64,000 bases of DNA from Allomesorhizobium sp043769475. Lineage in GTDB: Bacteria > Pseudomonadota > Alphaproteobacteria > Rhizobiales > Rhizobiaceae. The notes below the pieces were generated by a model. It did no database searches and was not told where the DNA came from. It saw nothing but the letters and a program-made list of their open reading frames with translations. Position numbers and translations under genes: made by a program. This document shows, piece after piece, positions 25,206-34,313 of the stretch (within the stretch, counting starts at the first letter, position 1; each line of letters starts with the position of its first letter). Location of the stretch: the NCBI RefSeq assembly GCF_043769475.1, contig NZ_CP171729.1:5580001-5644000 (forward strand), read 5' to 3'.

Positions 25206-26201
25206 TCACGCATCCATCGCCACGAGATGCTCTCCCGCCGCTGCATCGATGGCCGACAGTTCCGCGGCGCTCAGCGAGATTTCCCCTGCCTTGGCGTTGT
25301 CGACCGCCTGCTTCGCGTTTCGCGCCCCACACAGTGCGAAGGTGATGCCGGGCTGCGCAAGGGTCCAGGCGATGACGATCTGCGCCATCGTCGCTTGATG
25401 GCCGTCGGCAACTGGCGCCAGGGCCCGCTTCAAAGCAGCTACCTTGCGCCGATTGGCCTGGGAGAAGCGCGGATTGTCTTTGCGCTGATCATCGCCGCTG
25501 AACTCACGCGCCGGATCGATCGCGCCCGAAAGCAGGCCGAGCGCGAGCGACGAGTAGCTGAGCGCGGAGACTTGATGCTGGCGTGCGATCGGCAGCAGGG
25601 TCTGCTCAATCTCGCGATCCAGCATCGAATGTCTTTCCTGGATCGCGTCGAGCTGACCGGCGGCTACATACTGCTGCAACTCGGCGGCGTTGAGATTGCT
25701 TGCGCCGATTGCGCGGATCTTGCCAGCTGATTTGAGGCGTTCGAGCGCTTCCACCGTCTCGGCGATGGAGGTCGTCGGGTCCTGCCAATGGGTGATGTAG
25801 AGATCGATGTAATCGGTTCCCAGCCGCCTCAGGCTTTGGTCCACTTCATAGGCAATGCCGTCGGCGCCCAGATACCGGTTCACGGGCTTTCCGTCCTGAT
25901 CGAAGAAGTGGTTGCCCTTTTTTGAATGCCAGTTCAGGCCGCATTTGGTGGCGATGACCGTTCGGTCACGCCGGCCCTTGATGGCCTTGCCGACGATCTC
26001 CTCGCTACGGCCAAGGCCGTAAGCCGGAGCGGTGTCGATCAGCGAGATGCCGGCGTCGATAGACGCCTGGATCGCAGCGATCGACTCTGCTTCATCCGTG
26101 CCGCCCCACATCCACCCGCCTATGGCCCATGTGCCGAGCCCCACGGCCGAAGCGATAACGCCAGATTTGCCGATTGAGCGGGCTACTTGTCGAGAATTCA
26201 T
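25206..26201 (-). CDS. Aldo/keto reductase
   Basis: 331-residue (beta/alpha)8 NAD(P)H-dependent reductase. The catalytic tetrad is recognisable: Asp in LIDTAPAYGLGRSEEIVGKA, the Tyr of that same segment, Lys in TVIATKCGLNW and His in YIDLYITHWQDP. The C-terminal cofactor-binding part includes ALCGARNAKQAVDN. It would interconvert a sugar aldehyde or ketone and alcohol within the pathway. It overlaps the SorC regulator gene by four bases. Confidence 0.93.
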   Translation of the reverse strand: MNSRQVARSIGKSGVIASAVGLGTWAIGGWMWGGTDEAESIAAIQASIDAGISLIDTAPAYGLGRSEEIVGKAIKGRRDRTVIATKCGLNWHSKKGNHFFDQDGKPVNRYLGADGIAYEVDQSLRRLGTDYIDLYITHWQDPTTSIAETVEALERLKSAGKIRAIGASNLNAAELQQYVAAGQLDAIQERHSMLDREIEQTLLPIARQHQVSALSYSSLALGLLSGAIDPAREFSGDDQRKDNPRFSQANRRKVAALKRALAPVADGHQATMAQIVIAWTLAQPGITFALCGARNAKQAVDNAKAGEISLSAAELSAIDAAAGEHLVAMDA

Positions 26202-27178
26202 GCTGCATTTCCTTCGGCAAGTTCGAGGATCTTCAGGCCGGTGGTTTCGTCGGTTACGATGGTATCGAGGTGGGAGCCGCGCATGGCGCTGAGGATCGGG
26301 ACTACCTTGCTTGCGCCGCTTGCGACGCCGATCGAGCGTGGGATTGTCGCGAACTCCTCGAGCGTCAGCGAAACGAGTGAGCGGTTGAGGCTGTAGTCCG
26401 CGACCTTGCCGTTGCTGTCGATGAGATGGGCGAGCAATTCGCCCGCTGCGCCCGAGCGTTCGATGGCCAGCCGATCGGCGCTCGGGGATGGGTGCAGATC
26501 GTAGTAGCTCGAATCATCGGTCAGAATGGAGCCGATGCCTACGACCGCGAGCGTGGCTTCCCGCGCCTTGCTGAAAACATCCGAAACGGCCCGGACGCCC
26601 ATCAGCATGTTGCGTTGGGCCGGGGTGTCGGCAAACAGCGGCGCGTGGATCTGGTAGGCGCGCCCGCCGAGTTTGTCGGCCATCAGCGACGCGACATGAT
26701 TGACGTCGGTGTAGTGCTTGCCTTGGACCAAGCCGGTCGCGGGAACGACCTCGACGTCGTAGCTGCGGTTCGGCATGAGGCCGGCGACGACGGCGCTCAC
26801 GCCCTTGCCCCCCGTGATGGAAATCGTGTCGCCGTCCTTGATCGTCTCGAGCACCAGCCTGGCCGCAGCCTCGCCGACGCGCTGGAGCGCAGTCTGCGGA
26901 TTGTCCGAAACGGAAGGGACGACGACGGCCCTTTGGATTCCACCTACCGCGACAAGTCGCGCCTCGATGTCGACCAGTTGCTCGACCGGCGACTTGATTT
27001 TGATCTCGACAAGTCCGAGTTGATGACCGCGTTTGATCAGGCGATTGACGGTCGCATGCGAGATGCCGAGCTCCTTGGCGATTTCAGCCTGCGTCTTGCC
27101 TTCCATGTAGTGAAGCACAAGCGCCTGATACATCTGGCGGACGATCGTGATGTCGTCCCGCGAATTGGTCGGTGCCAT
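26198..27178 (-). CDS. SorC family sugar-binding transcriptional regulator
   Basis: 326-residue regulator with an N-terminal HTH (YMEGKTQAEIAKELGISHATVNRLIKRG-type block at about residues 24-52) and a C-terminal SorC sugar-phosphate-binding domain (SITGGKGVSAVVAGL, later VVGIGSILTDDSSYYDLHPS). The family includes EryD and DeoR-like activator-repressors whose ligand is usually a phosphorylated intermediate. It is embedded in the operon between the permease and the reductase. An AT-rich palindrome in front of the operon (31050-31061) is a candidate operator. Confidence 0.92.
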   Translation of the reverse strand: MAPTNSRDDITIVRQMYQALVLHYMEGKTQAEIAKELGISHATVNRLIKRGHQLGLVEIKIKSPVEQLVDIEARLVAVGGIQRAVVVPSVSDNPQTALQRVGEAAARLVLETIKDGDTISITGGKGVSAVVAGLMPNRSYDVEVVPATGLVQGKHYTDVNHVASLMADKLGGRAYQIHAPLFADTPAQRNMLMGVRAVSDVFSKAREATLAVVGIGSILTDDSSYYDLHPSPSADRLAIERSGAAGELLAHLIDSNGKVADYSLNRSLVSLTLEEFATIPRSIGVASGASKVVPILSAMRGSHLDTIVTDETTGLKILELAEGNAA

Positions 27179-27206
27179 GATGGATGCTCAACTCTCGCGC
27201 TGCGGC

Positions 27207-28195
27207 TCAGGATTTCTTGCGGTGCAGGAAATGGTCGATCGATACGGCCGCAAGCAGGATGCACCCCTTGATCATGTCTTGCCAGTAGACCGAGACATCG
27301 AGCAGGATCAGCGAACTTGTGACGACCGAGAGCAGCGCCATGCCCAATATGGCGCCGAAAATGGTGCCCGAGCCGCCATTGAGCGACGCTCCCCCGATCA
27401 CCGCCGCGGCGATGATGTTGAGCTCCATGCCAGCGCCGAAGGTTGGGGTCGCTGCACCGAAGCGCGACATGTAGATGACGCCTGCGAAGCCAGCGAGAGC
27501 GGAGCAGAGGACCGTCACCCAGAATTTGACCCGCTTGGTCTTGATGCCTGAGAACTGGGCCGCTTTCTCGTTGCTGCCGGTATAGAAGACCTTACGGAAG
27601 GCCGTGGCGCGCCGAAGCAGGAAATCGAAGATAGCCACGACCACGACAAAGATGATGATGACATAGGGCACGTTGCCGAAGCTTCCCTGGCCGATCGCCT
27701 TGAAGCCCGGCGGCAGAGTGAACAGCGACAGCGGGGTTCCCTTGGTGATGACAAGGCAAAGACCGCGCACGATCACCATCGCCGCCAGCGATGTGATGAA
27801 ATGATTGAGGCCAATTACGGTTACGAAGAAGCCCATCGCCGCACCGATCAGAGCGCTGGCGCCTATCCCGACAAGGCTTGCGGTCCATGGGTCCAAACCC
27901 ATCAAAAAGAGAGCGCCTGACACGACCATGGAGAAGCAAACCACCGAGCCGACGGAAAGGTCGATGCCGCCGACGATGAGGAGTATCGTCATGCCGACCA
28001 CGACGATGCCCTCGATGGAGAAGCTCATCAGCATGGCCCGGAAATTTCCCCATGTCAGGAAGTGGGGGAGGCGAACGTCATCGCGATGCAGAGCGCAAGG
28101 ATGATAAGGATCAGTCCGGCCTCGCGCATCGACCCCAAACGCAGCCAGTTGCGCCCACCAAGCCTTGGAGCGCTCGCTTTGATTTCGGCATCCAT
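27207..28195 (-). pseudogene. Sugar ABC transporter permease (RbsC-type), frameshifted
   Basis: RbsC-like inner-membrane permease. The ATG at 28195 opens MDAEIKASAPRLGGRNWLRL and the first helix, then runs into a stop after ...MTFASPTS. Adding one C to the C5 run (plus strand G run 28064-28068) restores SPHFLTWGNFRAML and joins it to the remaining 275 codons, which contain GGIDLSVGSVV and GGASLNGGSGTIFGA, hallmarks of this family. The repaired protein would be 329 residues, normal. Either a sequencing error in a homopolymer or a recent inactivation of the importer. Confidence 0.85.
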
Positions 28196-28214
28196 GAGGG
28201 TTCCTCCGGCTCGT

Positions 28215-29756
28215 TCAAGCGACATTCTGGGCCACCCTTGCGTTTGATGGTTGCTGCCGGACGCCAGAGGCGAGCATGATGATCGCCTCTTCAGTCAATT
28301 CGTCCGCCGGCAATTCACCGGCGATGACGCCTTCACGTATGACGAGCACGCGGTCGCTGAGCCCAATCAGCTCCGGTAGTTCGGATGAAATCACGATGAC
28401 GCCGACGCCACGGTCGGCAAGGTCGCGAAGCAGGCGATGAATTTCCACCTTTGCGCCCACATCGACCCCGCGCGTGGGCTCGTCCAGAATGACCACCTTG
28501 GGATCTACCGAAAGAAGCCTGGCGATTGCTACCTTCTGCTGATTGCCGCCGCTGAGCTTCGACACCTCGGTCTCGATGCCACCCATGCGCACGCCGAGGC
28601 GCTCCGCCAGGTCGGCGGCTTGCCTCGCCTCGGCGCGGCGATCGAGCAGCCCAAGGGGCGTCGTTAGTTTCCGGAGGTCCAGTGCGGAGATATTGGACGC
28701 AATCGATAAGTCCAGGAACAGGCCGGACGCTTTGCGGTCCTCGGAAAGATAGACCAGGCCGGCGCTCACGGCGTCGCTGTAGGTCCCGATGCTGACCGGT
28801 TCGTCATTGAGTTTGATCGATCCCGACAGCTTTGGGCGCAAGCCGCAAACGGACTGCACAATCTCGCTGCGACCGGCTCCAATCAAGCCGCCGATGCCGA
28901 GAATCTCGCCGGCGCGGACCTCGAAGCTGACGCCGCTCGACCCCTCGCGATAGGAGAGGTTTTCGACGGAGAGAACCGGGCGAGCGGCGCGCCGTTCAGC
29001 CGAGCGCTTTTCGGGGTAGAGCTGCGTGATTTCACGCCCGACCATCTTGCGCACGACATCGTCGGGCGTGACTGATGTGATCAAATCGGTCGACACATAT
29101 CTGCCGTCACGGAAAACTGTGACACGGTCGCACAGGCTGAAGATCTCGGCCATGCGGTGGCTGATGTAGATGATTGAAATGCCGCGCGCCTTGAGATCGC
29201 GGACAATTGAGAAGAGGCGCCGCGCCTCGGTCTCGGTCAGCGCGGCCGTCGGCTCGTCGAGCATCAGCACGCGGCAGTCCAGCGTCAGCGCCTTGGCGAT
29301 TTCCACCAGTTGCTGGTTCGAGATAGAAAGGTCGGCTACCTGCGTCTCGACCGGGATCCGCGCCAAGAGGTCCATCACCTTCTGCGCTTCGGCGCAGAGT
29401 TGGGGAAAATTCATAAGCGGCGCGCGCCGCTTGTTGATGGCCGCCATGAGGATATTCTCGGCGACGGTGGCATCCTGGCAAAGCGCGATCTCCTGGTGCA
29501 CGAGGCCTATGCCAAGCCGCTGCGCGGCGGACGGCGACGCGATCGTGACGTTCTGCCCTTCGAGACGGATCGTGCCTTCGTCGGGCTGCAGAATGCCGGC
29601 GATGATGTTCATCAGCGTCGACTTGCCCGCGCCGTTCTCGCCGCACAGCGCGTGAATCTCGCCGCGTTGCAGCGTGAAATCGACCCCGGTCAGCGCTTTG
29701 ATCGCACCGAAGGATTTCGAGATGTCACGAATTTCAAGAATGGCGGCGGCAGTCAC
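28215..29756 (-). CDS. Sugar ABC transporter ATP-binding protein (RbsA-type)
   Basis: 513-residue protein with two tandem ABC domains, typical of carbohydrate uptake transporters of the RbsA/MglA class. Domain 1 has Walker A CGENGAGKSTLMN (about residues 38-50), a degenerate signature (LSISNQQLVEIA) and Walker B VLMLDEPTAALT. Domain 2 has the usual altered Walker A (GLIGAGRSEI), signature LSGGNQQKVAIA and VVILDEPTRGVD. It energises the frameshifted permease next door; 19 bases separate the two genes. Confidence 0.95.
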   Translation of the reverse strand: MTAAAILEIRDISKSFGAIKALTGVDFTLQRGEIHALCGENGAGKSTLMNIIAGILQPDEGTIRLEGQNVTIASPSAAQRLGIGLVHQEIALCQDATVAENILMAAINKRRAPLMNFPQLCAEAQKVMDLLARIPVETQVADLSISNQQLVEIAKALTLDCRVLMLDEPTAALTETEARRLFSIVRDLKARGISIIYISHRMAEIFSLCDRVTVFRDGRYVSTDLITSVTPDDVVRKMVGREITQLYPEKRSAERRAARPVLSVENLSYREGSSGVSFEVRAGEILGIGGLIGAGRSEIVQSVCGLRPKLSGSIKLNDEPVSIGTYSDAVSAGLVYLSEDRKASGLFLDLSIASNISALDLRKLTTPLGLLDRRAEARQAADLAERLGVRMGGIETEVSKLSGGNQQKVAIARLLSVDPKVVILDEPTRGVDVGAKVEIHRLLRDLADRGVGVIVISSELPELIGLSDRVLVIREGVIAGELPADELTEEAIIMLASGVRQQPSNARVAQNVA

Positions 29757-29869
29757 TCCGTCCCCCTGCAGCGTTGATATTGACGATAATTGTCCGGTCG
29801 ACGGGGCGCGAGCGCCCCGTCCGGTTTGAACATCTCCGAAGAGCGCTGAAGGCAGAATGTGGCGAGGCC

Positions 29870-30901
29870 TTATTCCTCGATGCCCTTGGTGCCGCGCCGC
29901 TTGAGATACTTGTCCCAGTAGAAATCGTCAGCGTTTTCGGCGGTGACGATGGAGAACCCGTTGTCCACGAATGGCACGCTCATTCCGTTGAAGCCGGAGC
30001 GCTTGGCATCATTCATTGGGTCAATCAAGTCGGGGTGCTTGGCCAGCCACAACAGCATGAAGCCCATATAGCCCTGCATTCCCTGATTGGGGTTGACCGA
30101 GCCGAAGATCTCGCCGGCCTTGATCATGTCGAGGATCTTCGCGTTGACGTCGGCTAGCATGACCTTGATCTTGCCGCCGCCTTCATTTGCCGCCTGGGCG
30201 GCGCCGATCGCCGAATTGGCTTCCGGCATGAAGACCGCGCCGAGATTGGGATTGGCCTGCGCCAAGCTCAGCACGGCCTGGTAGGCCTTTGTCGGATCCT
30301 GGTTCGAGGCCGCACGGCCGACGAGCTTCATATCCGGCCACTTGGCTTCCATGCGGGCGATGAAGGCGGAGATGCGTTTGTCGTGATTGTCCTGTCCGGG
30401 ATTTTCGAGGACGGCGTATTCGCCCTTGCCGTCCATCGCCTTGGCGACTGCATCGGCGGCATAGGTGCCTTCGGCGACGTTGTCGGAGGTGATGTAGGAC
30501 ACCCGCTTGGAGTTCGGGGAATCCGCGGCGAACGTGACCACCGCCGTCCCCTGGTCGATGGCCCGATTGATCGGCTCGATGAACGGATCGGAGTTCATCG
30601 GATGCACAAGGATGCCGGCCGGCTTCTGGGCCAGCGCCTGGTCGAATGTCGCGATCTGCTTGTTCACGTCATATTCGGGTGTGCCGGTGTATTCGGTCTC
30701 ACAGCCGAACTGCTGCCCGGCCTGCTTGAACATCTCATAGACCGGGAACCAGTATTCGACGCCGGAAACCATGACGTTCATGACGTATTTTTCACCCGGC
30801 TCGCATTTGAACGGGTTGGCGGCCTGGGCCGCGGCGTGGCTTGCCCCCAACAGCGTGGTGGCTGCCGCCGAAATGGCGAGCATGCTCAAAAATTTGCGCA
30901 A
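29870..30901 (-). CDS. Sugar ABC transporter substrate-binding protein (RbsB-type)
   Basis: 343-residue periplasmic binding protein of the ribose/galactose type-I fold. I choose the TTG at 30901, which has GGGAGG just upstream and gives a good signal peptide (MRKFLSMLAISAAATTLLGASHAAAQA). The mature protein shows the family pattern: KPAGILVHPMNSDPFIEPINRA and ADSPNSKRVSYITSDN, then a QDNHDKRISAF hinge. It is first in the operon and defines the substrate, which cannot be read off but is likely a sugar or polyol. Confidence 0.9.
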   Translation of the reverse strand: MRKFLSMLAISAAATTLLGASHAAAQAANPFKCEPGEKYVMNVMVSGVEYWFPVYEMFKQAGQQFGCETEYTGTPEYDVNKQIATFDQALAQKPAGILVHPMNSDPFIEPINRAIDQGTAVVTFAADSPNSKRVSYITSDNVAEGTYAADAVAKAMDGKGEYAVLENPGQDNHDKRISAFIARMEAKWPDMKLVGRAASNQDPTKAYQAVLSLAQANPNLGAVFMPEANSAIGAAQAANEGGGKIKVMLADVNAKILDMIKAGEIFGSVNPNQGMQGYMGFMLLWLAKHPDLIDPMNDAKRSGFNGMSVPFVDNGFSIVTAENADDFYWDKYLKRRGTKGIEE

Positions 30902-31028
30902 GAGTCCTCCCTCGGCCGAAGCCTGGTCAATTGGGCGGCCGGACACTTACGTGCCGCCGCTTGTGGGTTGATGAACCAAACCTCCTCCCGAGGCTCAGTG
31001 GTCGATCAATCGCAGGAGTTTACCGGTT

Positions 31029-31061
31029 TGTCAATAAAATTCACATGCAGAAATATATTTC
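31029..31061 (-). promoter_or_regulatory. AT-rich promoter/operator region of the catabolic operon
   Basis: The 256-base gap before the binding-protein gene is notably AT-rich for this DNA. It holds a perfect 12-bp palindrome GAAATATATTTC (31050-31061) and, downstream on the minus strand, a consensus TTGACA (31029-31034); a clear -10 box is not evident. The palindrome is a candidate operator for the SorC-type regulator encoded in the operon. Inference only. Confidence 0.4.
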
Positions 31062-31157
31062 ACATCTTACATTTCTCGCATGGGATAAGGCCGCCTTCTG
31101 TCTGGCGCATCCTGCCGGTCGAGCGGTAAGGTGAACCCGGGATGCCGCTCGTGAGGC

Positions 31158-31976
31158 TCAGGCAGGCTCCAATGGCTTGAGCGCGCTCTGTCGGCGCCAC
31201 CTGATGAATGCCACCAAGGCTGCCAGGCACAAGGTGCCTACGATCATTACGAAAGCCGCCGCTGCAACCGCCGGGCTGATGTTCTCGCGGATGCTGGCGA
31301 ACATCTGCCGCGCCAGAGTGCGCTGGTTTGGGCCGGCGACAAAGAGCGTCAACACCACCTCATCCAATGAGGTGGCGAAGGCGAAGACCGCGCCCGTCAC
31401 AACGCCCGGCATAATCGTCGGCAGCGTGATAAGGCGAAATACTCGAGAGGGCGACGCGCCCAGGCTCGATGCGGCGTGCTCGATCCAGGGGTCCATGCCG
31501 TTGAGCGATCCCGAGACGCTCACCAAGACGAATGGAATGCAAAGCACCGCATGGGCGATGATGACGCCCGGATAGGAACTGCCCAAACCGAGGCGCGCGT
31601 AGAGCATCTGCATGCCGACCCCGAGAACGACCGCGGGAATGACCATGGGCATCAGGAAAACCGTGCGGATCGTGTTCGGGAAGGGCAAGTGCGTACTGCG
31701 CAAGCCAAGTGTGGCCAAAGTGCCGAGCAAGGTCGCGACGATGGTTGCTCCGCTACCGATAATGAGACTGTTTATGATCGACCGCCGCCAGACGTCGTTA
31801 GTCTGGAGTTCGTTGAACCATCGTGAGGAGAAGGTCTCGATAGGATAGTTGAGGAAGACGCTGGAATTGAAGGCGAGTGGAAGGATGACGACTATCGGGG
31901 CAAGCAGAAAGAACACCACGGCCGACCCGAAAACGATCTGAACGGCAAGCAGCCCAGGGCTGGATCGGCCGCTCAT
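31158..31976 (-). CDS. ABC transporter permease (PotC-type)
   Basis: 272-residue inner-membrane permease with six predicted helices, of the spermidine/putrescine (PotC) class. The EAA loop is in HAASSLGASPSRVFRLITLPTIMPG (about residues 166-190). Related transporters import polyamines, opines or other small cationic or acidic compounds. It is encoded one base after the PotB-type permease stop and ends the four-gene importer operon. Confidence 0.92.
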   Translation of the reverse strand: MSGRSSPGLLAVQIVFGSAVVFFLLAPIVVILPLAFNSSVFLNYPIETFSSRWFNELQTNDVWRRSIINSLIIGSGATIVATLLGTLATLGLRSTHLPFPNTIRTVFLMPMVIPAVVLGVGMQMLYARLGLGSSYPGVIIAHAVLCIPFVLVSVSGSLNGMDPWIEHAASSLGASPSRVFRLITLPTIMPGVVTGAVFAFATSLDEVVLTLFVAGPNQRTLARQMFASIRENISPAVAAAAFVMIVGTLCLAALVAFIRWRRQSALKPLEPA

Positions 31977-31977
31977 C

Positions 31978-33168
31978 TCACGGTCCGATCATGGTGGGCG
32001 ACCGCGACAGCCGGCCGTAGAGGAAATAAAGTAGGGTGGTCACGACGAGCAGGATAAGTCCGAGCGCGCCCGCCATGCCCCAGTTTGCCGTGCCCGTGGC
32101 GAAGAATGCGATGATCGAGCTGATCATCTGGTCCTCGGCGCCCCCGACGAGCGCCGGTGTGATGTAGTAGCCAAGCGCGACCATGAATACGAGGAGCGAA
32201 CCCGACATCAAGCCGGGCATGGCAAGGGGCAGAAGCACGTGCCGGAACGCCTTGAAGCGGTTTGCGCCGAGAGAGGCAGCCGCCGGCATCAGATTTTTCG
32301 GAATTGTGAGAAGCCCACCATAGATGGGCAGCACCATAAATGGCAGCAGCACGTGCGTCATCGCGATGATGACGCCGGTCCTGTTGAAGATGAGTTGCAC
32401 AGGGCTAGCGGTAAGGCCGGATGCGACCAGGAAGTCATTGATGAGGCCTTCGTTCTGAAGAAGGATGAACCAGGCGGCGGTGCGCACCAGCAAGGAGGTC
32501 CATAGCGGAAGCAGAACGGCGATCAGGAGCGCGTTGCGGACCCACCCTGTGCTTGTCGCCGCGATCATTGCATAGGGAAGCCCTATTGCCGCGCAAAGCA
32601 GCGTCACCACCGCAGCAATGAAGAACGTGCGCAGCATGATCTGACGGTTTGCCGACGTTGTCGCTTCGGCTGCCGCAATGTTCCCGCTCGCGTCGCGCTC
32701 CAGATCGACCGCTGCAAGCAGGAAGCGGTCCGTATAGCGGGGCATGGCTCGCTTCATCGCAAACCAGTATTTCGGATCGGCCCAACGCTCATCGATACCG
32801 GCAAGATCAGGCACCTCGCCTTCCGGCGCGTCGCGCACCGCATTTGCCGTGCGGGAGAGCAGCGAGCGGAAGCCGGATACCTCGCTGTTGAGCCGCCTGA
32901 CTGCATCACCGAATGCCATGGCCTCCTTTGGTGCACGCAGATCGGTGACGAGAGCCGCACCGAGCTCCGGACCAGGCGGGCTTACGCCGTCCCAATCCGA
33001 CAGCGCAGCGGCAGTCTCCGGCAGAACGCCGCGAACGGTGCCGTCGCTGACGGCCGTCACCATCATCGTCGTCAGCGGCCAGATAAAAAACAAGGCGAGG
33101 AACGCCATCAGAGGCAGAACCAGGCCGAGCGCTTTCAGTCGGCTCGCTATTGAGCGATCAATGTGCAT
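31978..33168 (-). CDS. ABC transporter permease (PotB-type) with large extracytoplasmic insert
   Basis: 396-residue permease of the PotB class, about 100 residues longer than the usual 285-310. The extra length is a hydrophilic stretch of roughly 120 residues between the first membrane helix (about residues 12-35) and the second (about 178-200), which should face the periplasm. The EAA loop is AAASLGANRFKAFRHVLLPLAMPG. I take the ATG at 33168 (MHIDRSIASRLKALGL), overlapping the ATPase gene by 22 bases. Confidence 0.9.
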   Translation of the reverse strand: MHIDRSIASRLKALGLVLPLMAFLALFFIWPLTTMMVTAVSDGTVRGVLPETAAALSDWDGVSPPGPELGAALVTDLRAPKEAMAFGDAVRRLNSEVSGFRSLLSRTANAVRDAPEGEVPDLAGIDERWADPKYWFAMKRAMPRYTDRFLLAAVDLERDASGNIAAAEATTSANRQIMLRTFFIAAVVTLLCAAIGLPYAMIAATSTGWVRNALLIAVLLPLWTSLLVRTAAWFILLQNEGLINDFLVASGLTASPVQLIFNRTGVIIAMTHVLLPFMVLPIYGGLLTIPKNLMPAAASLGANRFKAFRHVLLPLAMPGLMSGSLLVFMVALGYYITPALVGGAEDQMISSIIAFFATGTANWGMAGALGLILLVVTTLLYFLYGRLSRSPTMIGP

Positions 33169-34211
33169 GCATCGGGCTCGAAAGTTGCGTGAGCGGCTGT
33201 GCCGACAGTCCACGTGGCGGTCTTGCGCTCGACCCTGGCGATGAGTTCGATGCCGTCGCCGGCCATGCGGACCCTGAGATGGTCGCCATGATAGACGGTG
33301 TCGAGCACCGTGACCGGTATGGAATTGACCGCCCCAGGAGTTCTGGACAACCAGACTTGCTCCGGCCGAAGGCTGATCAGCGCCGGAGCGCCTTCCTGCA
33401 AGCGGCCGGAGGACGTGACCCTAACCACTGGTCCTCCTTCGATAGCCACGTGCGCGCTGTTGCCGTCCCAACTCCTGATCTTGCCACTCAAAAGATTGGT
33501 TTCGCCGATGAATTCGGCCACGAAGCGGGTCTGCGGCCGGTCGTAGATCGCCTCGGGAGGGGCGAGTTGCTCTATTTTGCCGGCGTTGAAGACGGCAATG
33601 CGGTCCGACATGGTGAGCGCCTCGCCCTGGTCGTGGGTGACGAAGACGATGGTGAGCCCAAGACGGCGGTGCAGTTCGCGCAATTCGAGCTGCATGTGCT
33701 CGCGCAACTGCTTGTCGAGAGCGCCCAGCGGCTCGTCCATGAGAACGACCGTCGGCTCGAAAACAAGCGCTCGCGTCAGAGCGACACGCTGTTGCTGGCC
33801 GCCGGAGAGTTGCGCCGGCTTGCGGTTCTTGAGTTGGGACAGCTTCACCATGTCGAGCGCGGCGTCGACTCGCTTCACAATGTCGGCCTTGGGCGCGCCG
33901 CGCATCATCAACGGAAAGGCGACGTTCTCGGCGACGGTCATATGCGGGAAGAGGGCGTAATTCTGAAAGACGACGCCCATGTTGCGCCGATGCGGTGGCA
34001 AGTGCTCGATCTGGCGGCCTTCAAGCCGGATGGACCCGTTCGACGGTGCGATGAAGCCAGCCAGCATCATCAGGATCGTGGTCTTGCCCGACCCGGAAGG
34101 ACCGAGCAGGCTCAGGAATTCGCCCCGGGTGATCTCAAGATCGAGGCGGTCGATAACGGTCAGCGTGCCGAATGCCTTGGAGACCTGTTCGAGTTTGATG
34201 AAAGCCGTCAA
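33147..34211 (-). CDS. ABC transporter ATP-binding protein (PotA-type)
   Basis: 354-residue ATPase with Walker A LLGPSGSGKTTILMM (about residues 35-49), Q-loop VVFQNYALFPHM, signature QLSGGQQQRVALTRAL, Walker B VVLMDEPLGALD and the H-loop VFVTHDQGEAL. The C-terminal 100 residues form a TOBE domain (SLRPEQVWL). This is the standard architecture of spermidine/putrescine-type importers. It pairs with the two overlapping permease genes downstream. Confidence 0.95.
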   Translation of the reverse strand: MTAFIKLEQVSKAFGTLTVIDRLDLEITRGEFLSLLGPSGSGKTTILMMLAGFIAPSNGSIRLEGRQIEHLPPHRRNMGVVFQNYALFPHMTVAENVAFPLMMRGAPKADIVKRVDAALDMVKLSQLKNRKPAQLSGGQQQRVALTRALVFEPTVVLMDEPLGALDKQLREHMQLELRELHRRLGLTIVFVTHDQGEALTMSDRIAVFNAGKIEQLAPPEAIYDRPQTRFVAEFIGETNLLSGKIRSWDGNSAHVAIEGGPVVRVTSSGRLQEGAPALISLRPEQVWLSRTPGAVNSIPVTVLDTVYHGDHLRVRMAGDGIELIARVERKTATWTVGTAAHATFEPDACTLIAQ

Positions 34212-34313
34212 CTGCCCCTCTTGCCGGATGCGAGACCGGTTACTCGTCGCTCGCGTAGGCTCGCCCCGCCAGGAACCCGCTCACGCGGAGCGGATTCCGT
34301 CTGCGGCAGAACT

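Noticed and set aside
19452..27178. Erythritol (ery) operon
   Set aside because: Kinase, dehydrogenase and regulator resemble EryA, EryB and EryD, but eryC and the tetrose-phosphate isomerase genes are absent and an LsrF-type aldolase and GMC oxidase are present, so the substrate was left open.
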